Below, piece by piece: positions 6,999 to 16,220 of a stretch of 32,518 nucleotides of DNA; position 1 is the stretch's first letter; each line of letters begins with the position of its first letter. Source of the stretch: Flavobacteriia bacterium (GTDB lineage: Bacteria > Bacteroidota > Bacteroidia > Flavobacteriales > Flavobacteriaceae); contig RDXY01000020.1 in the NCBI GenBank assembly GCA_004293045.1, positions 1 through 32,518 of the forward strand. The letters run 5' to 3'. The translations under genes were made by a program, and so were the position numbers. The notes beneath the pieces are model-generated. The model did no database searches. It saw only the letters and a program-made list of their open reading frames with translations, and was not told where the DNA came from.

Positions 6999-7029
6999 CA
7001 AAGTTACAGGTAATTGTAAGATATACAAA
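6999..7029 (-). promoter_or_regulatory. Promoter of the cystathionine beta-synthase-like gene
   Basis: The minus strand has TTTG (7029-7026), 19 bp, then TAACTTTG (7006-6999), an exact match to the Bacteroidota consensus. Transcription would start near 6994, giving a leader of about 14 nt before the ATG at 6980. This excludes the upstream in-frame start. Confidence 0.82.
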
Positions 7030-7052
7030 CAGAAAACATGTATTGACAGTTA

Positions 7053-8921
7053 CTATTTAAAGAAATTCCATTCTAAACCAAAGCGGATGTGAAAATCACG
7101 AAATGGAGAATTTGGCGTATTATAATAATTTACTTTATTTGTAAACAAAGCATTAAAATGTTCTGCTTTAAGATATATTCTACATTGCTGAACACGTGCA
7201 TTTAAAAAGAAATCTAAAACTGGAAATCCACCAACTTTTGCTTGATCTTGAACATAAAATTCACCCAAAACTCCAATATAATCATCCGCATAATACTTGC
7301 TAAAATAGTTAAGTGTAATACCTGTTTGCAACAACATGGCTTTCTTAAACACAGGTTTCGTGTAATACAATGAGTTTCGTAAAACTATATTTGGCAAATT
7401 TAAAATTTTTGAATCCTGCTTTACTTCTTGAAATTTGACTCTATTATCTAATGCCCAATTTCTAAATTTAATTTCCTTAGCTACTTCAGCACTTACATAT
7501 TGAATAGATTTATTGTATTGAAAAGGTTTTACTACCAAGCTATCCAATCTTGTAACGGTATTATAAAAATATAAATGATCGTTAATATTAGTTACTTGAA
7601 TAGTAGCATCTATCCATTTATTTTTAGTTTCTACTTTAATAGAACTAATTTTTTCATTTTTAAAAGAGGGATTCCAATTGTAATTATCATAATCACTTTT
7701 GTTAAAAACAAAAATATTATCTGGAATTTTACTGACTTGTTGTGCAGTAATCTGTACAAAATTCTCCTTGGAAAAAGTATACTTTGCTAAAGCTTCAAAA
7801 TTGGAAGAAGGTTGCTTTGAAATTGCGTTTTGTAACACAATATTAAAATTCCATTTGTTTCTATCAAATTCATATTGTCCTCTAACTGAAGTTATACGAT
7901 TATGTAAGTTGTATTTATCATTTTCATTGAATGTTAAATTTTGTGGGATGACATAAAAATGATTATAGGAATAATTATCCAAAAAAAAGTTGATTTCTCC
8001 TAGCGTTTTGGTTCTAAAACTTACTCCTACTTTATTATAAAACACATCAAAACGTGTCTTATTATTAATTGATGTGGTTGTCGCAGTTCCTAATCGATCA
8101 CTTTTGGTAGCTTGAATGTATTCGTAAAACTTGTTTTCGTAATAGGTCTGATGCTTTAAAACTAATGAATTATCCGTAGAAAATTGATAGGATTGGTCTA
8201 AAAAATAGCGATTCCCTTTTAACTTTGACGAAGCATCATTAAAGTATACATCTACTCTTTCTCGTTGACTAAAAGATGGGTTGGTTCCATCTAATTGCTC
8301 CAACGTTTTTATGCCGCCATTTTCTTGATTAAAAATATCTTGACCAATGAAATTGGCTTTCAAATAATATTTTTTATTTAAGGAATGATAATTAGTTATA
8401 AACCTGAAATGCCCAGAACTTGTTAGATTATTAAAATAATCTCCGACAGAGCGAATAGATTTATAAGCAATAGTAAAATTTAAGTTTGGTTTGGTATTTA
8501 CTGACAATAGCGCATCCAAACTTTGTCCTTGACGCATCACTGTTTTGAAATAGATATCCGTTAATGGGGTTGGTACCGAATAATAATAAATATCATTTGT
8601 ATTTAAATAAGAAACATGTTTAGCATTAAAACCAAATTGGGGCAAAAAGGAAGTTGCCTTTTTAGAATAATCCAATTGATTATATAAATACCCTTCATTG
8701 GAAAAAGAGAACAAACCAAAATTATCTTTTCTTAAATAATTATATTTATATTCATCTTGAATAGTCAAAGACGTGTCAATGTATATGGTATCTTTTTGAG
8801 TATTGAAGGTTTTATAAAGTTTAATATCTGCTTTTAATTCTACAATTTTAGTAGTATCTGATTCTTGGGCATACAAAGAAAAAGATAAAGCGAAAAACAA
8901 TATATTAAGTAGGGTTTTCAT
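7053..8921 (-). CDS. Putative porin (Porin_10-type outer membrane beta-barrel)
   Basis: A 622-residue protein with a signal peptide (about 1-19, ending SLYAQ) and a long body of alternating hydrophobic and polar strands that ends in Phe (LEWNFFK), typical of outer membrane beta-barrels. The mature start, with IYIDTSLTIQDEYKYNYLRK and DNFGLFSFSN, matches the Bacteroidota putative porin family (Porin_10). No TonB plug is present, so passive diffusion or a structural role is more likely than active uptake. The substrate is unknown. It has its own -7 element (8946-8939), and the susCD terminator lies just upstream, so it is a separate transcript. It ends 24 bp before the cbs promoter. Confidence 0.82.
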   Translation of the reverse strand: MKTLLNILFFALSFSLYAQESDTTKIVELKADIKLYKTFNTQKDTIYIDTSLTIQDEYKYNYLRKDNFGLFSFSNEGYLYNQLDYSKKATSFLPQFGFNAKHVSYLNTNDIYYYSVPTPLTDIYFKTVMRQGQSLDALLSVNTKPNLNFTIAYKSIRSVGDYFNNLTSSGHFRFITNYHSLNKKYYLKANFIGQDIFNQENGGIKTLEQLDGTNPSFSQRERVDVYFNDASSKLKGNRYFLDQSYQFSTDNSLVLKHQTYYENKFYEYIQATKSDRLGTATTTSINNKTRFDVFYNKVGVSFRTKTLGEINFFLDNYSYNHFYVIPQNLTFNENDKYNLHNRITSVRGQYEFDRNKWNFNIVLQNAISKQPSSNFEALAKYTFSKENFVQITAQQVSKIPDNIFVFNKSDYDNYNWNPSFKNEKISSIKVETKNKWIDATIQVTNINDHLYFYNTVTRLDSLVVKPFQYNKSIQYVSAEVAKEIKFRNWALDNRVKFQEVKQDSKILNLPNIVLRNSLYYTKPVFKKAMLLQTGITLNYFSKYYADDYIGVLGEFYVQDQAKVGGFPVLDFFLNARVQQCRIYLKAEHFNALFTNKVNYYNTPNSPFRDFHIRFGLEWNFFK

Positions 8922-8938
8922 TTTTACAATTTAAAAAG

Positions 8939-8946
8939 CAAATGTA
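8939..8946 (-). promoter_or_regulatory. Possible -7 promoter element for the putative porin gene
   Basis: The minus strand reads TACATTTG, matching TAnnTTTG, 17 bp before the ATG at 8921. There is no TTG 17-23 bp upstream. Confidence 0.5.
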
Positions 8947-8961
8947 CTGAGAATTTGTTGT

Positions 8962-8990
8962 AAAAAAAAACCCCGATACAATCGGGGTTT
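8962..8990 (-). terminator. Intrinsic terminator of the susCD operon
   Basis: On the minus strand AAACCCCGAT (8990-8981) pairs with ATCGGGGTTT (8977-8968) around a 3-nt loop, and the T run continues to 8962. It lies 23 bp after the susD stop. Confidence 0.92.
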
Positions 8991-9013
8991 AGTTTGTTAA
9001 ACATGGTTAAGAA

Positions 9014-10558
9014 TTAATAACCAGGGTTTTGTTGAATTGAAGAATTAGCATTTAATTCATCAGTTGGAATTGGTAATGTAAATTTATAACTTGTTAAAGG
9101 TAAGTTAGAAGGATTTCCACCAGGGAAATTCCAAGATGCAGAAGCATATTCTGCAGCATCTCTATCTAAACCAGTAGCAGCTAAAGTACCAATTCTTTTT
9201 AAATCAATATATCTAAAACCTTCAAAAGCCAATTCTTTTCTTCTTTCATCTAAAACAGCTTTCCAAGCAGCCTGAGCTGTTGTTGGAGTTGTAACAGTAT
9301 AAGGAGTTGTAAATCTTGCATTAACAATAGATTGTAATGAAGAAGCAACACCAGCATAATCAGCAGCTTGAGCTCTCGCCTCAGCTCTAATTAAATACAT
9401 TTCAGATAATCTACAAACCATAAAGTCTGGATTAGCTCCGTTTGTAGCTGTTGCAGCAGTTTGACCACCATGCTTTTGTAACACAATAATGTCTGAGTTT
9501 CTAACATCAGTAGCTGTAGCATAATTAGGGTCAATTAAAGAACCTTGTGCTCCAGTTAATAACACCATAGTATTCAAACGAATATCTCCAGAATTAGCAA
9601 CCATTTTGTTATATAACGCTCTACTAACTTCATAGAAAGGTGAACCATTTCTTCTATTCGCAACTGAACACCATCCATTGTGTAAATTCGTTCCTTGTGA
9701 ATTTTGTTGAACTGTTCTTCTCAATCTGAAAATCACCTCAGTATTAGCTGCTTCATTGTGAGTATGAAATACAGAATTATATGAAGCTTGAGTACTAGCT
9801 AAAGTAATACCAGAAGTATTAATAACTGTGTTTGCCCAAATTTCAGCATTTGTATAATCTCCCTTTAAAGCATATGCACGAGCTTTAATAGCTTGAGCTA
9901 ATACTTTAGAAGCATAATACGTTTTATTAGCATATGCTGGAGCTGTATTTCCATTGAAAATAGTTATTGCAGCATTTAAATCCCCATGAATAGAGGCATA
10001 AAAAGCACCATTTGTATCTCTTTGAGGCGTCTCAGTAGTTTCAATTACTCTATTTGCTAAAACTCCAGCTAAAGCAGCATCATTTTTAGGATCTGTAGAA
10101 TAATAAGACATAATTTTTAAATGACAAATTGCTCTTAAAACTAAAGCTTCCGCTCTAGTTCTTTCAATTAATTGAACATCAGCAGCATCTACAGGTGAAA
10201 CCGTGTAAGAAAAATCAATAGCACGATTAATTCTAGCTAAAGCTGCGTAATTAGAAGTCCAAATTGAATTAGCAGAACCATTTGATATATTCATTAAGAA
10301 AATATAATCTGATGTGATTCCTTGTCCTCCATTGTTAAAACCAGGAGCCGCTTCGTCAGTAAATACTGAACTAAAAACATACTCAGTTCTGTTTGTCATA
10401 AGATTCATTGCTGAATTTACCAATCTGGTTAAATCCGAACTTGTCTTAATAGCCACTTCCTCAGTTAAAGAACCAGGAGTGAAGGGCTCTAATAAATCAT
10501 TGTCACATGAAAACAGAAGTGACAATGAAACTAATAATAATCCAAATATTTTTTTCAT
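9014..10558 (-). CDS. SusD/RagB family outer membrane lipoprotein
   Basis: A 514-residue SusD-family protein. A lipoprotein signal peptide ends LLFSC, with Cys18 as the lipidation site. It is followed by the acidic DNDLLEP stretch expected for surface export in Bacteroidota. The family's TPR-like helical part is visible around RAEALVLRAICHLKIMSYY, and the C-terminal SusD region includes ERRKELAFEGFRYIDLKRIG and ends with PIPTDELNANSSIQQNPGY. SusD proteins sit as a lid on the SusC barrel and capture glycans or peptides at the cell surface. It starts 11 bp after the susC stop, a standard pair. No carbohydrate-active enzyme or regulator adjoins the pair, so the ligand is unknown. Confidence 0.95.
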   Translation of the reverse strand: MKKIFGLLLVSLSLLFSCDNDLLEPFTPGSLTEEVAIKTSSDLTRLVNSAMNLMTNRTEYVFSSVFTDEAAPGFNNGGQGITSDYIFLMNISNGSANSIWTSNYAALARINRAIDFSYTVSPVDAADVQLIERTRAEALVLRAICHLKIMSYYSTDPKNDAALAGVLANRVIETTETPQRDTNGAFYASIHGDLNAAITIFNGNTAPAYANKTYYASKVLAQAIKARAYALKGDYTNAEIWANTVINTSGITLASTQASYNSVFHTHNEAANTEVIFRLRRTVQQNSQGTNLHNGWCSVANRRNGSPFYEVSRALYNKMVANSGDIRLNTMVLLTGAQGSLIDPNYATATDVRNSDIIVLQKHGGQTAATATNGANPDFMVCRLSEMYLIRAEARAQAADYAGVASSLQSIVNARFTTPYTVTTPTTAQAAWKAVLDERRKELAFEGFRYIDLKRIGTLAATGLDRDAAEYASASWNFPGGNPSNLPLTSYKFTLPIPTDELNANSSIQQNPGY

Positions 10559-10569
10559 ATTGTTATTAA

Positions 10570-13500
10570 TTAAAATTTAACATCTAAACCAAAAGTAAAC
10601 AATCTTGGCGTTGGGTATTGGTAAAAATCAGCAGATCTATCACTTTCAGGATCGAAACCTTGCCATTTGGTGATATTAAATACGTTCTCAGCTTGTAAAG
10701 TAAAAGATAAATCTTTAATGAAAGTATCTTTTAAGAATTTACTAGGCATTCTGTAACCTACTTGTACGTTTCTTAAACGAATGTAAGAAGCATCTCTCAA
10801 GAAACGATCTGAATCATCATCTAAACCAATGTTAGCTGCATTTAAAGCTGGAACTTGAGTATTAGTATTTGTAGGAGTCCAAGCATTTAACATATCATTA
10901 GTTACCACAAACTGACCTAAATTAGATGGGTCATATAAATTTTCTAAATCAACATCAAATCTCCATACATCAAATGCATAAGTGAATAATGCAGAAGTAA
11001 AGAATCCTTTGTAAGAAAAGTCAAAACCAAAACCACCTTGGTAAGAAGGCATGTAATTTTTATTTGTACTTTTTCTATCTGCTGCAGTTGGCGTTTCAGT
11101 TGGATTACCATTTTTATCTTCAAATAATAAGTTACCATTAGCTGGATTAACACCTAAATAATGATATACGAAAGGTGCATCTAATGAACCTCCATTTTCA
11201 GTAATGTAAGTTGGTCCTGAACCTGTAAAAATAACACCATTATTAGCTTTAATTCCATCTACAGTATTATCGTTATATGAACCGTTTGCTCTTATCGTTA
11301 ATAAGATTTCTTTCTCTTGATTTCTTATTAAGTCATAAGCTAAATTTAATTCAATACCTTTATTTGTTATAGAAGCATCAGTATTTTTAGTTAATGAAGT
11401 TGTTCCAGAAGTAGCTGAAACTGGTGCAGCTAGGAATAAATCAGAAGTAACTTTGCTATATACATCGAAAGATCCTTTTAATCTAGTTTTGAACATTTCA
11501 AAATCTAAACCAACATTTGATTGTGTAGTTGTTTCCCATTGTAGATCAGGAAAACCAAAATTAATTCCATATCCAGTTCCACCATTGTATGTATTATTAG
11601 CTACAGAATAAATATCAGCAAATCCTGGAGGATTTATACCTGCATAAATAGTACCATCGATAATTCTTTGATTACCTACTGTTCCGTAAGATCCTCTTAA
11701 TTTTAATACATCAACAAATTTTGCGTTATCCATAAAGGCTTCTTCATCAATATTCCATCTACCACCTACAGACCAAAAATTACCCCATTGTTTAGACTCA
11801 ATAAATCTTGAAGTTCCGTCTCTTCTGATAGAAGCTACCATACCATATTTTTTACTGAAATCATAATCAACAGAACCAAAGTAAGAAATTAAATCATTTC
11901 TCAATTGACCAGCAGAAATTTGTGGCACATAAAAATCATTTGTTCCTGTATCAGCAGCATATCCAGCACCTGTATCAGGTACAAAAACACCTGCAATTAA
12001 ACCTCTTTGTCTAAAGTTATTAGATTGGAAACGAGAGTTATTATATTCTGCGTTTGCAGAAATATTGAACGTATGATTTCCGATTTGTTTGTTATAAGCA
12101 ACTTGCCATAAATTGTTAAACAAAAATTCTCTTCTACTTTGAATGTCTTCAAAACCTGTGAACGTTTGTCCTGCAGCTTGGAATAATAAAGCATTAAATG
12201 AATTTGGAAACTCAGCTTGATTAAATCTCGTATTCAATAATTGACCATTTAATCTTGAACGGAAAGTTAAATTTTTAGTTAAACTGTACGCAAAGTCTGT
12301 TGCTACGTCAACTCTAATTTCATCTGTTAAATTTTTATAAGTTTGTAACTTATCCATTAACATAATTGGAGTAGCCAACAAACCTGGCGTGTTGTTATAA
12401 TAATCTAAAGCAGATTGTGACCCTTGGTACACATCTGTAGAAACGTAAGGCGCTCCTAAGAATGCTCCAGTTACATAATTTCTATTAATTGCACCTTCAC
12501 CTAAGTTAGTAGCTTGTGCATTTTTAGAAAAACCAATACCAGTATTAATTTGGTATTTAAATTTTTCATTAGAAGATTTTCCATTGATGTTATTACGTAA
12601 GTTAAATCTTTTGATTCCTGTAGACTCTAAGATACCATCTTGATCAAAATAACCTAATGAAGTAAAGGAAGCAATATTTTTATTACTGTTTTCAACACTT
12701 AAATTGTGTGATTTTGAAGTTGAAGGTCTGAAGAAATAATCAACCCAATCTGTATCAACACCATAGGCTGCGATTTCAGCATCTGTTAAAGTAGCTCCTA
12801 AACCAGCACCAAAATTTTGTTCAATTTTTAATAATTCTTTTGCATTAGCATAAGTATATTTTGGTAATTGCATATACCCTACACCATACTGAGAGCTGTA
12901 TCTGAAGCTAGTTTTAGCATCTCCAAATTTAGCTTTTTTAGTTTTTACTACAATAACCCCATTTGAACCTCTATTCCCGTATTCAGAAGTTGCCGCAGCA
13001 TCTTTTAATACCGCAATAGACTCAATATCATTTGAGTTAATCGTACGGAATGAGTCACTGTTAGATGGGAAACCATCAATAACATACAATGGATCTGTGT
13101 TACCATTAACTGAACCAATACCTCTAATTACTACACTAGATTTAGCACCTGGCTGACCTGTACTAGCAGTAATATTAACCCCTGCTAATTGACCTTGTAA
13201 GGTGTTCATAGCATTAGCATTTGGTCTGTTTTCAATAGTTTTAGCAGAAACAGATGCATCAGCAGTTACAGCAGATTTTTTTGTTACTGTTCTGTACCCT
13301 TGAACAACTACATCCTGAATTACATTGTTTGTTGTAGATAAAACTACATTAACAACATTACCAGCACCGATTTTAACTGTCTTAGTGTCTTTTCCTAAGA
13401 AAGAAATTTCTAAAACATCTCCTTGAGCTGCTTTAATAGAGAATTTACCATTCTCATCCGTTTGAGTACCTTGTTGTGTACCCGAAATACTTACAGTAGC

Positions 13501-13620
13501 ACCTGGTAACTTAACACCATCACTTGTTACTGTACCTGTAACAGTTTTCTGTTGTGCGAAAGAAAACTGCATTGTAAACGCTACTAAAAGCGTAAAAATC
13601 CATTTGAACTTCGATCTCAT
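10570..13620 (-). CDS. SusC/RagA family TonB-linked outer membrane transporter
   Basis: A 1016-residue SusC-type TonB-dependent transporter. A signal peptide (about 1-22, ending FSFAQ) is followed by a carboxypeptidase-like regulatory domain (about 25-96), a likely TonB-box region (IQDVVVQGYRT, 101-111), the plug (about 115-228) with LQGQLAGVNI and the SusC signature PLYVIDGFP, and a 22-strand barrel to the C-terminal Phe (FGLDVKF). It imports oligomeric nutrients using TonB energy together with the SusD partner encoded 11 bp downstream. No anti-sigma N-terminal extension is present, so control by an ECF sigma pair is unlikely. I found no complete -33/-7 promoter in the 166 bp upstream, only a 10-bp palindrome at 13690-13699. 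Confidence 0.96.
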   Translation of the reverse strand: MRSKFKWIFTLLVAFTMQFSFAQQKTVTGTVTSDGVKLPGATVSISGTQQGTQTDENGKFSIKAAQGDVLEISFLGKDTKTVKIGAGNVVNVVLSTTNNVIQDVVVQGYRTVTKKSAVTADASVSAKTIENRPNANAMNTLQGQLAGVNITASTGQPGAKSSVVIRGIGSVNGNTDPLYVIDGFPSNSDSFRTINSNDIESIAVLKDAAATSEYGNRGSNGVIVVKTKKAKFGDAKTSFRYSSQYGVGYMQLPKYTYANAKELLKIEQNFGAGLGATLTDAEIAAYGVDTDWVDYFFRPSTSKSHNLSVENSNKNIASFTSLGYFDQDGILESTGIKRFNLRNNINGKSSNEKFKYQINTGIGFSKNAQATNLGEGAINRNYVTGAFLGAPYVSTDVYQGSQSALDYYNNTPGLLATPIMLMDKLQTYKNLTDEIRVDVATDFAYSLTKNLTFRSRLNGQLLNTRFNQAEFPNSFNALLFQAAGQTFTGFEDIQSRREFLFNNLWQVAYNKQIGNHTFNISANAEYNNSRFQSNNFRQRGLIAGVFVPDTGAGYAADTGTNDFYVPQISAGQLRNDLISYFGSVDYDFSKKYGMVASIRRDGTSRFIESKQWGNFWSVGGRWNIDEEAFMDNAKFVDVLKLRGSYGTVGNQRIIDGTIYAGINPPGFADIYSVANNTYNGGTGYGINFGFPDLQWETTTQSNVGLDFEMFKTRLKGSFDVYSKVTSDLFLAAPVSATSGTTSLTKNTDASITNKGIELNLAYDLIRNQEKEILLTIRANGSYNDNTVDGIKANNGVIFTGSGPTYITENGGSLDAPFVYHYLGVNPANGNLLFEDKNGNPTETPTAADRKSTNKNYMPSYQGGFGFDFSYKGFFTSALFTYAFDVWRFDVDLENLYDPSNLGQFVVTNDMLNAWTPTNTNTQVPALNAANIGLDDDSDRFLRDASYIRLRNVQVGYRMPSKFLKDTFIKDLSFTLQAENVFNITKWQGFDPESDRSADFYQYPTPRLFTFGLDVKF

Positions 13621-13689
13621 ATTAATTTTATTTGAGTTAGTTATTCCGCAAACTTCTTAATAATTTCTTAAATAAACAAATAATACTTC

Positions 13690-13699
13690 ACAATATTGT
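13690..13699. promoter_or_regulatory. Palindrome upstream of susC, possible operator
   Basis: ACAATATTGT is a perfect 10-bp inverted repeat 70 bp before the susC ATG and 121 bp before rnhB. It could bind a dimeric regulator. In AT-rich DNA such a palindrome may also arise by chance. Confidence 0.25.
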
Positions 13700-13798
13700 C
13701 ATTTTTTTTGTGTTAAATTTTTTTTTGAATTTAAAAACTATGCAGAACCCACTCTATAATAGCGCTGAAAAAATGTTAAATGTTATTTGAAATTTAAT

Positions 13799-13806
13799 TA
13801 TTTTTG
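13799..13806 (+). promoter_or_regulatory. Possible -7 promoter element for rnhB
   Basis: TATTTTTG matches TAnnTTTG and would start transcription near 13812, just before the ATG at 13820. No TTG stands 17-23 bp upstream. If real, it excludes the upstream in-frame ATG at 13787. Confidence 0.4.
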
Positions 13807-13819
13807 TAAAAAATATTTT

Positions 13820-14515
13820 ATGTTAAATAAATGTTACAGTAATTTTATTATTGAGTGCGGCACAGATGAAGCAGGCAGAGGTTGCTTAGCTGGTCCTGTA
13901 ACCGCTGCGGCAATTATTTTACAAAATCCTAACATTGTCTTAACAAGAGAACAAAAAAAACAAGAGCAACTTTTATTTCAATTTATAAATGATTCGAAAC
14001 AATTAACAGAAAAAAAACGTTTTGAACTGAGACCCATAATTGAAAGTTTATTTGATTTTTCTTTTACACATATATATAATGTAGAAATTGATGAAATAAA
14101 TATCCTTAACGCCTCAATGAAAGCTATGCAAGAAAGCGTTTTGAAGTTGAAAACTACACCAGAATATATTATTGTAGACGGAAACAGACCTTTAAACAGA
14201 AAATTAGGCATGAAACAAAAAGAAGGAAAAATTTTTAACGCTAAAGAAATTGAAATTTTATCCTCCATTCCAAACTCATCAATTATTAAAGGTGATGCTA
14301 AATTCTTGAGTATTGCCGCTGCTTCTATTTTAGCAAAGACCTATCGAGATGATTTTATGGATACCATTCATGAAGAATATCCTATGTATAATTGGAAAAA
14401 GAATAAAGGATATCCCACAAAAGAACACCGTGATGCCATTAGAAAATATGGTATTACAAAATACCACAGAAAAACATTCAGATTACTTCCCGAACAATTA
14501 ATGTTAGAATTATAA
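13820..14515 (+). CDS. rnhB: Ribonuclease HII
   Basis: A 231-residue RNase HII that cleaves the RNA strand of RNA-DNA hybrids and single ribonucleotides in DNA. The four acidic metal ligands are visible: Asp16 and Glu17 (TDEAGRG), Asp120 (IIVDGN) and Asp159 ([14 protein letters not shown]). The frame is open from an earlier ATG at 13787, but the extra 11 residues are not typical of the family and a -7 element lies between the two starts, so ATG 13820 is preferred. It converges on lipB with only 3 bp between the stop codons and no visible terminator. It carries a lysine/glutamine-rich insertion around residues 43-52 that separates the strand after the active site from NDSKQL. Confidence 0.93.
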   Translation: MLNKCYSNFIIECGTDEAGRGCLAGPVTAAAIILQNPNIVLTREQKKQEQLLFQFINDSKQLTEKKRFELRPIIESLFDFSFTHIYNVEIDEINILNASMKAMQESVLKLKTTPEYIIVDGNRPLNRKLGMKQKEGKIFNAKEIEILSSIPNSSIIKGDAKFLSIAAASILAKTYRDDFMDTIHEEYPMYNWKKNKGYPTKEHRDAIRKYGITKYHRKTFRLLPEQLMLEL

Positions 14516-14518
14516 ACA

Positions 14519-15214
14519 CTAAATAAATGAACTTTCAAATAAAACGGAAAAATGTTTTATTATTTTCTGTTTCACTTCTTCTTCATTTACTTTTCTACCC
14601 AACTCAACGTGCATAGATGTCACTGCCTTACCACGAATTCCACAGGGAATAATATGGTCAAAATAGCCTAAATCGGCATTTACATTTAAAGCAAAACCAT
14701 GCATGGTTACCCAACGAGAAGCACGAACACCCATAGCACAAATTTTTCGAGCAAATGGTGTGCCTACATCAAACCAGACACCGGTTTCACCAGGGCTACG
14801 TTCTGTGTTTAATCCGTATTCTGCTAAAGTTAAAATTATAGCTTCTTCTAAAAATCGAAGGTATTTATGAATATCGGTAAAAAAATTCTCTAAATCTAAA
14901 ATCGGGTAGCCTACAATTTGTCCTGGACCGTGATACGTAATGTCTCCACCTCTATTTATTTTATAGAAACTCGCTCCTTTTTCTTTTAGTTGCTTTTCGG
15001 AAAGTAATAAATTTGAAAAATCACCACTTTTACCTAAGGTATACACATGAGGGTGTGTTACGTAAAGAAAAAAGTTAGGTGTAGGTATAGGAGAAGTTGC
15101 ATTTCGATTTTGAATTTTGATATCTACAATTTCTTTAAATAGTTCTTCTTGATCCGCCCAAGTTTCTTTATAGTCTTTGTTTCCTAAATCTAGAAGTTGA
15201 ATTTTTTTATTCAT
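14519..15214 (-). CDS. lipB: Octanoyltransferase (lipoate biosynthesis)
   Basis: A 231-residue LipB that moves the octanoyl group from octanoyl-ACP to the lipoyl domains of 2-oxoacid dehydrogenases and the glycine cleavage H protein. Family motifs are clear: RGGDITYHGPGQIVGYP, the lysine-containing ARKICAMGVRASRWVTMHG, and the catalytic cysteine in IIPCGIRGKAVTSM. ATG 15214 is chosen over the in-frame TTG at 15223, because the TTG lies within the upstream lipoprotein gene. The stop of that gene is one base from the ATG, so the two are almost certainly translated from one message. Confidence 0.95.
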   Translation of the reverse strand: MNKKIQLLDLGNKDYKETWADQEELFKEIVDIKIQNRNATSPIPTPNFFLYVTHPHVYTLGKSGDFSNLLLSEKQLKEKGASFYKINRGGDITYHGPGQIVGYPILDLENFFTDIHKYLRFLEEAIILTLAEYGLNTERSPGETGVWFDVGTPFARKICAMGVRASRWVTMHGFALNVNADLGYFDHIIPCGIRGKAVTSMHVELGRKVNEEEVKQKIIKHFSVLFESSFI

Positions 15215-15215
15215 T

Positions 15216-16154
15216 TTATTCAAACGCTATGCTTAAGTTCAAATCTTTTATTTTTTTGGTAAACTCTTCAAATGTATACTTAATAAATATTGTTTTTTTA
15301 TCGTCGCTTAATTTAAAACTGGATTTAGGCAAGGAAACGTTTTTGATTTTTCTAGTAAATGTGTATTGAAATTCATAAGCCGAATCTTCCATTGCTTTTT
15401 TCATCATTTCACCCATTTTTTTAAACTCTTTTTCCATTTTTTTAAGGTCTGCTTCACTCATTTCTTCTTCAACCACGTTTTCCTCTGTTTCCACTTCATC
15501 TGTTGCTTCTTCATCATATTCAATACTTGCCTCTTCAATTGCTGAAGTATCCACAGGCATTTCGTATGCGGCTGTATCAAGAATTTCTTCGTATACTTCT
15601 TCCTCAACCACTGCTTCAACATAAGGTTTTTGTGCTACAGATCTGGAGAATTCTTTTCCATCAAATGAAAATTTTACTTCTGTATTTGCTTCTTGATTTG
15701 TAGCATCTAAAGCACCCGTTTTTTTACCAGACAAACCTTTAATTATGGACAGCGCTGAACCTACATTTCCTACCTCAGCTATTGAACTAAAATCGGTATA
15801 CATAATATACTTCATTTCGCTTTTTTCTTTATTTAAAAGTATGCGCATCGAATAATTTTTCATTTGCTCCATATTTGCCAATTGCTCAGCAGTCATTTCT
15901 TTTCCTTCTTTTTGATATTTTGCAACAAGGTCTTTAAAAACAATAACACTATCCATGTCTTTATCGGTTCCTTCAGTTAATTCTTTAGTCATTTTGTCCG
16001 ACTTGTCTAAATCTTTAGTCATAGCAATCATTTTTGACATATCAACGGTATAAGATAACTTTCCAGATCCATCTTCATTAAAAATAATTTGCTCAGAAAT
16101 CGAACAACCAATCAAAGAAAAACTAACAACAATAGCAACCAGAATATTTTTCAT
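15216..16154 (-). CDS. Acidic lipoprotein of unknown function
   Basis: A 312-residue lipoprotein that I cannot assign to a named family. The signal peptide MKNILVAIVVSFSLIGC ends in Cys17. The N-terminal half has SGKLSYTVDMSKMIAM, followed by a beta-rich stretch. A long low-complexity acidic segment (roughly residues 185-230) is full of Glu, Asp and Val and contains EEVYEEILDTAAYEMP. A helical stretch with Met-Lys repeats follows (EADLKKMEKEFKKMGEMMKK), and the protein ends in a conserved-looking beta part with FTRKIKNVSLPKSSFKL. The frame is open to a GTG at 16220, but ATG 16154 gives the clean lipoprotein signal and lies downstream of a -7 element at 16186-16179. It is coupled to lipB with a 1-nt gap. 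Confidence 0.75.
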   Translation of the reverse strand: MKNILVAIVVSFSLIGCSISEQIIFNEDGSGKLSYTVDMSKMIAMTKDLDKSDKMTKELTEGTDKDMDSVIVFKDLVAKYQKEGKEMTAEQLANMEQMKNYSMRILLNKEKSEMKYIMYTDFSSIAEVGNVGSALSIIKGLSGKKTGALDATNQEANTEVKFSFDGKEFSRSVAQKPYVEAVVEEEVYEEILDTAAYEMPVDTSAIEEASIEYDEEATDEVETEENVVEEEMSEADLKKMEKEFKKMGEMMKKAMEDSAYEFQYTFTRKIKNVSLPKSSFKLSDDKKTIFIKYTFEEFTKKIKDLNLSIAFE

Positions 16155-16178
16155 TTTAATATTTTTTATAATTTTTTC

Positions 16179-16186
16179 CAAAGATA
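16179..16186 (-). promoter_or_regulatory. Possible -7 promoter element for the lipoprotein-lipB pair
   Basis: The minus strand reads TATCTTTG, matching TAnnTTTG, 24 bp before the ATG at 16154. No TTG lies at proper spacing upstream. It stands back to back with the lysS promoter. Confidence 0.5.
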
Positions 16187-16220
16187 CAACTTTGAAATCA
16201 TTTTGGTAAAAAATTCTCAC

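Noticed and set aside
7575..7956. Two plus-strand open frames inside the putative porin gene
   Set aside because: Antisense to a well-supported outer membrane protein; composition is what AT-rich antisense gives by chance.
10944..11153. Minus-strand open frame of 69 codons in another frame of susC
   Set aside because: It overlaps a complete SusC reading frame and has no signal or domain.
13787..13819. Upstream ATG at 13787 as the start of rnhB
   Set aside because: The extra 11 residues are not family-like and a -7 promoter element lies downstream of that ATG.
15503..15703. Plus-strand open frame rich in Leu and Gln antisense to the acidic lipoprotein
   Set aside because: It is a reflection of the Glu/Asp-rich low-complexity codons on the other strand.
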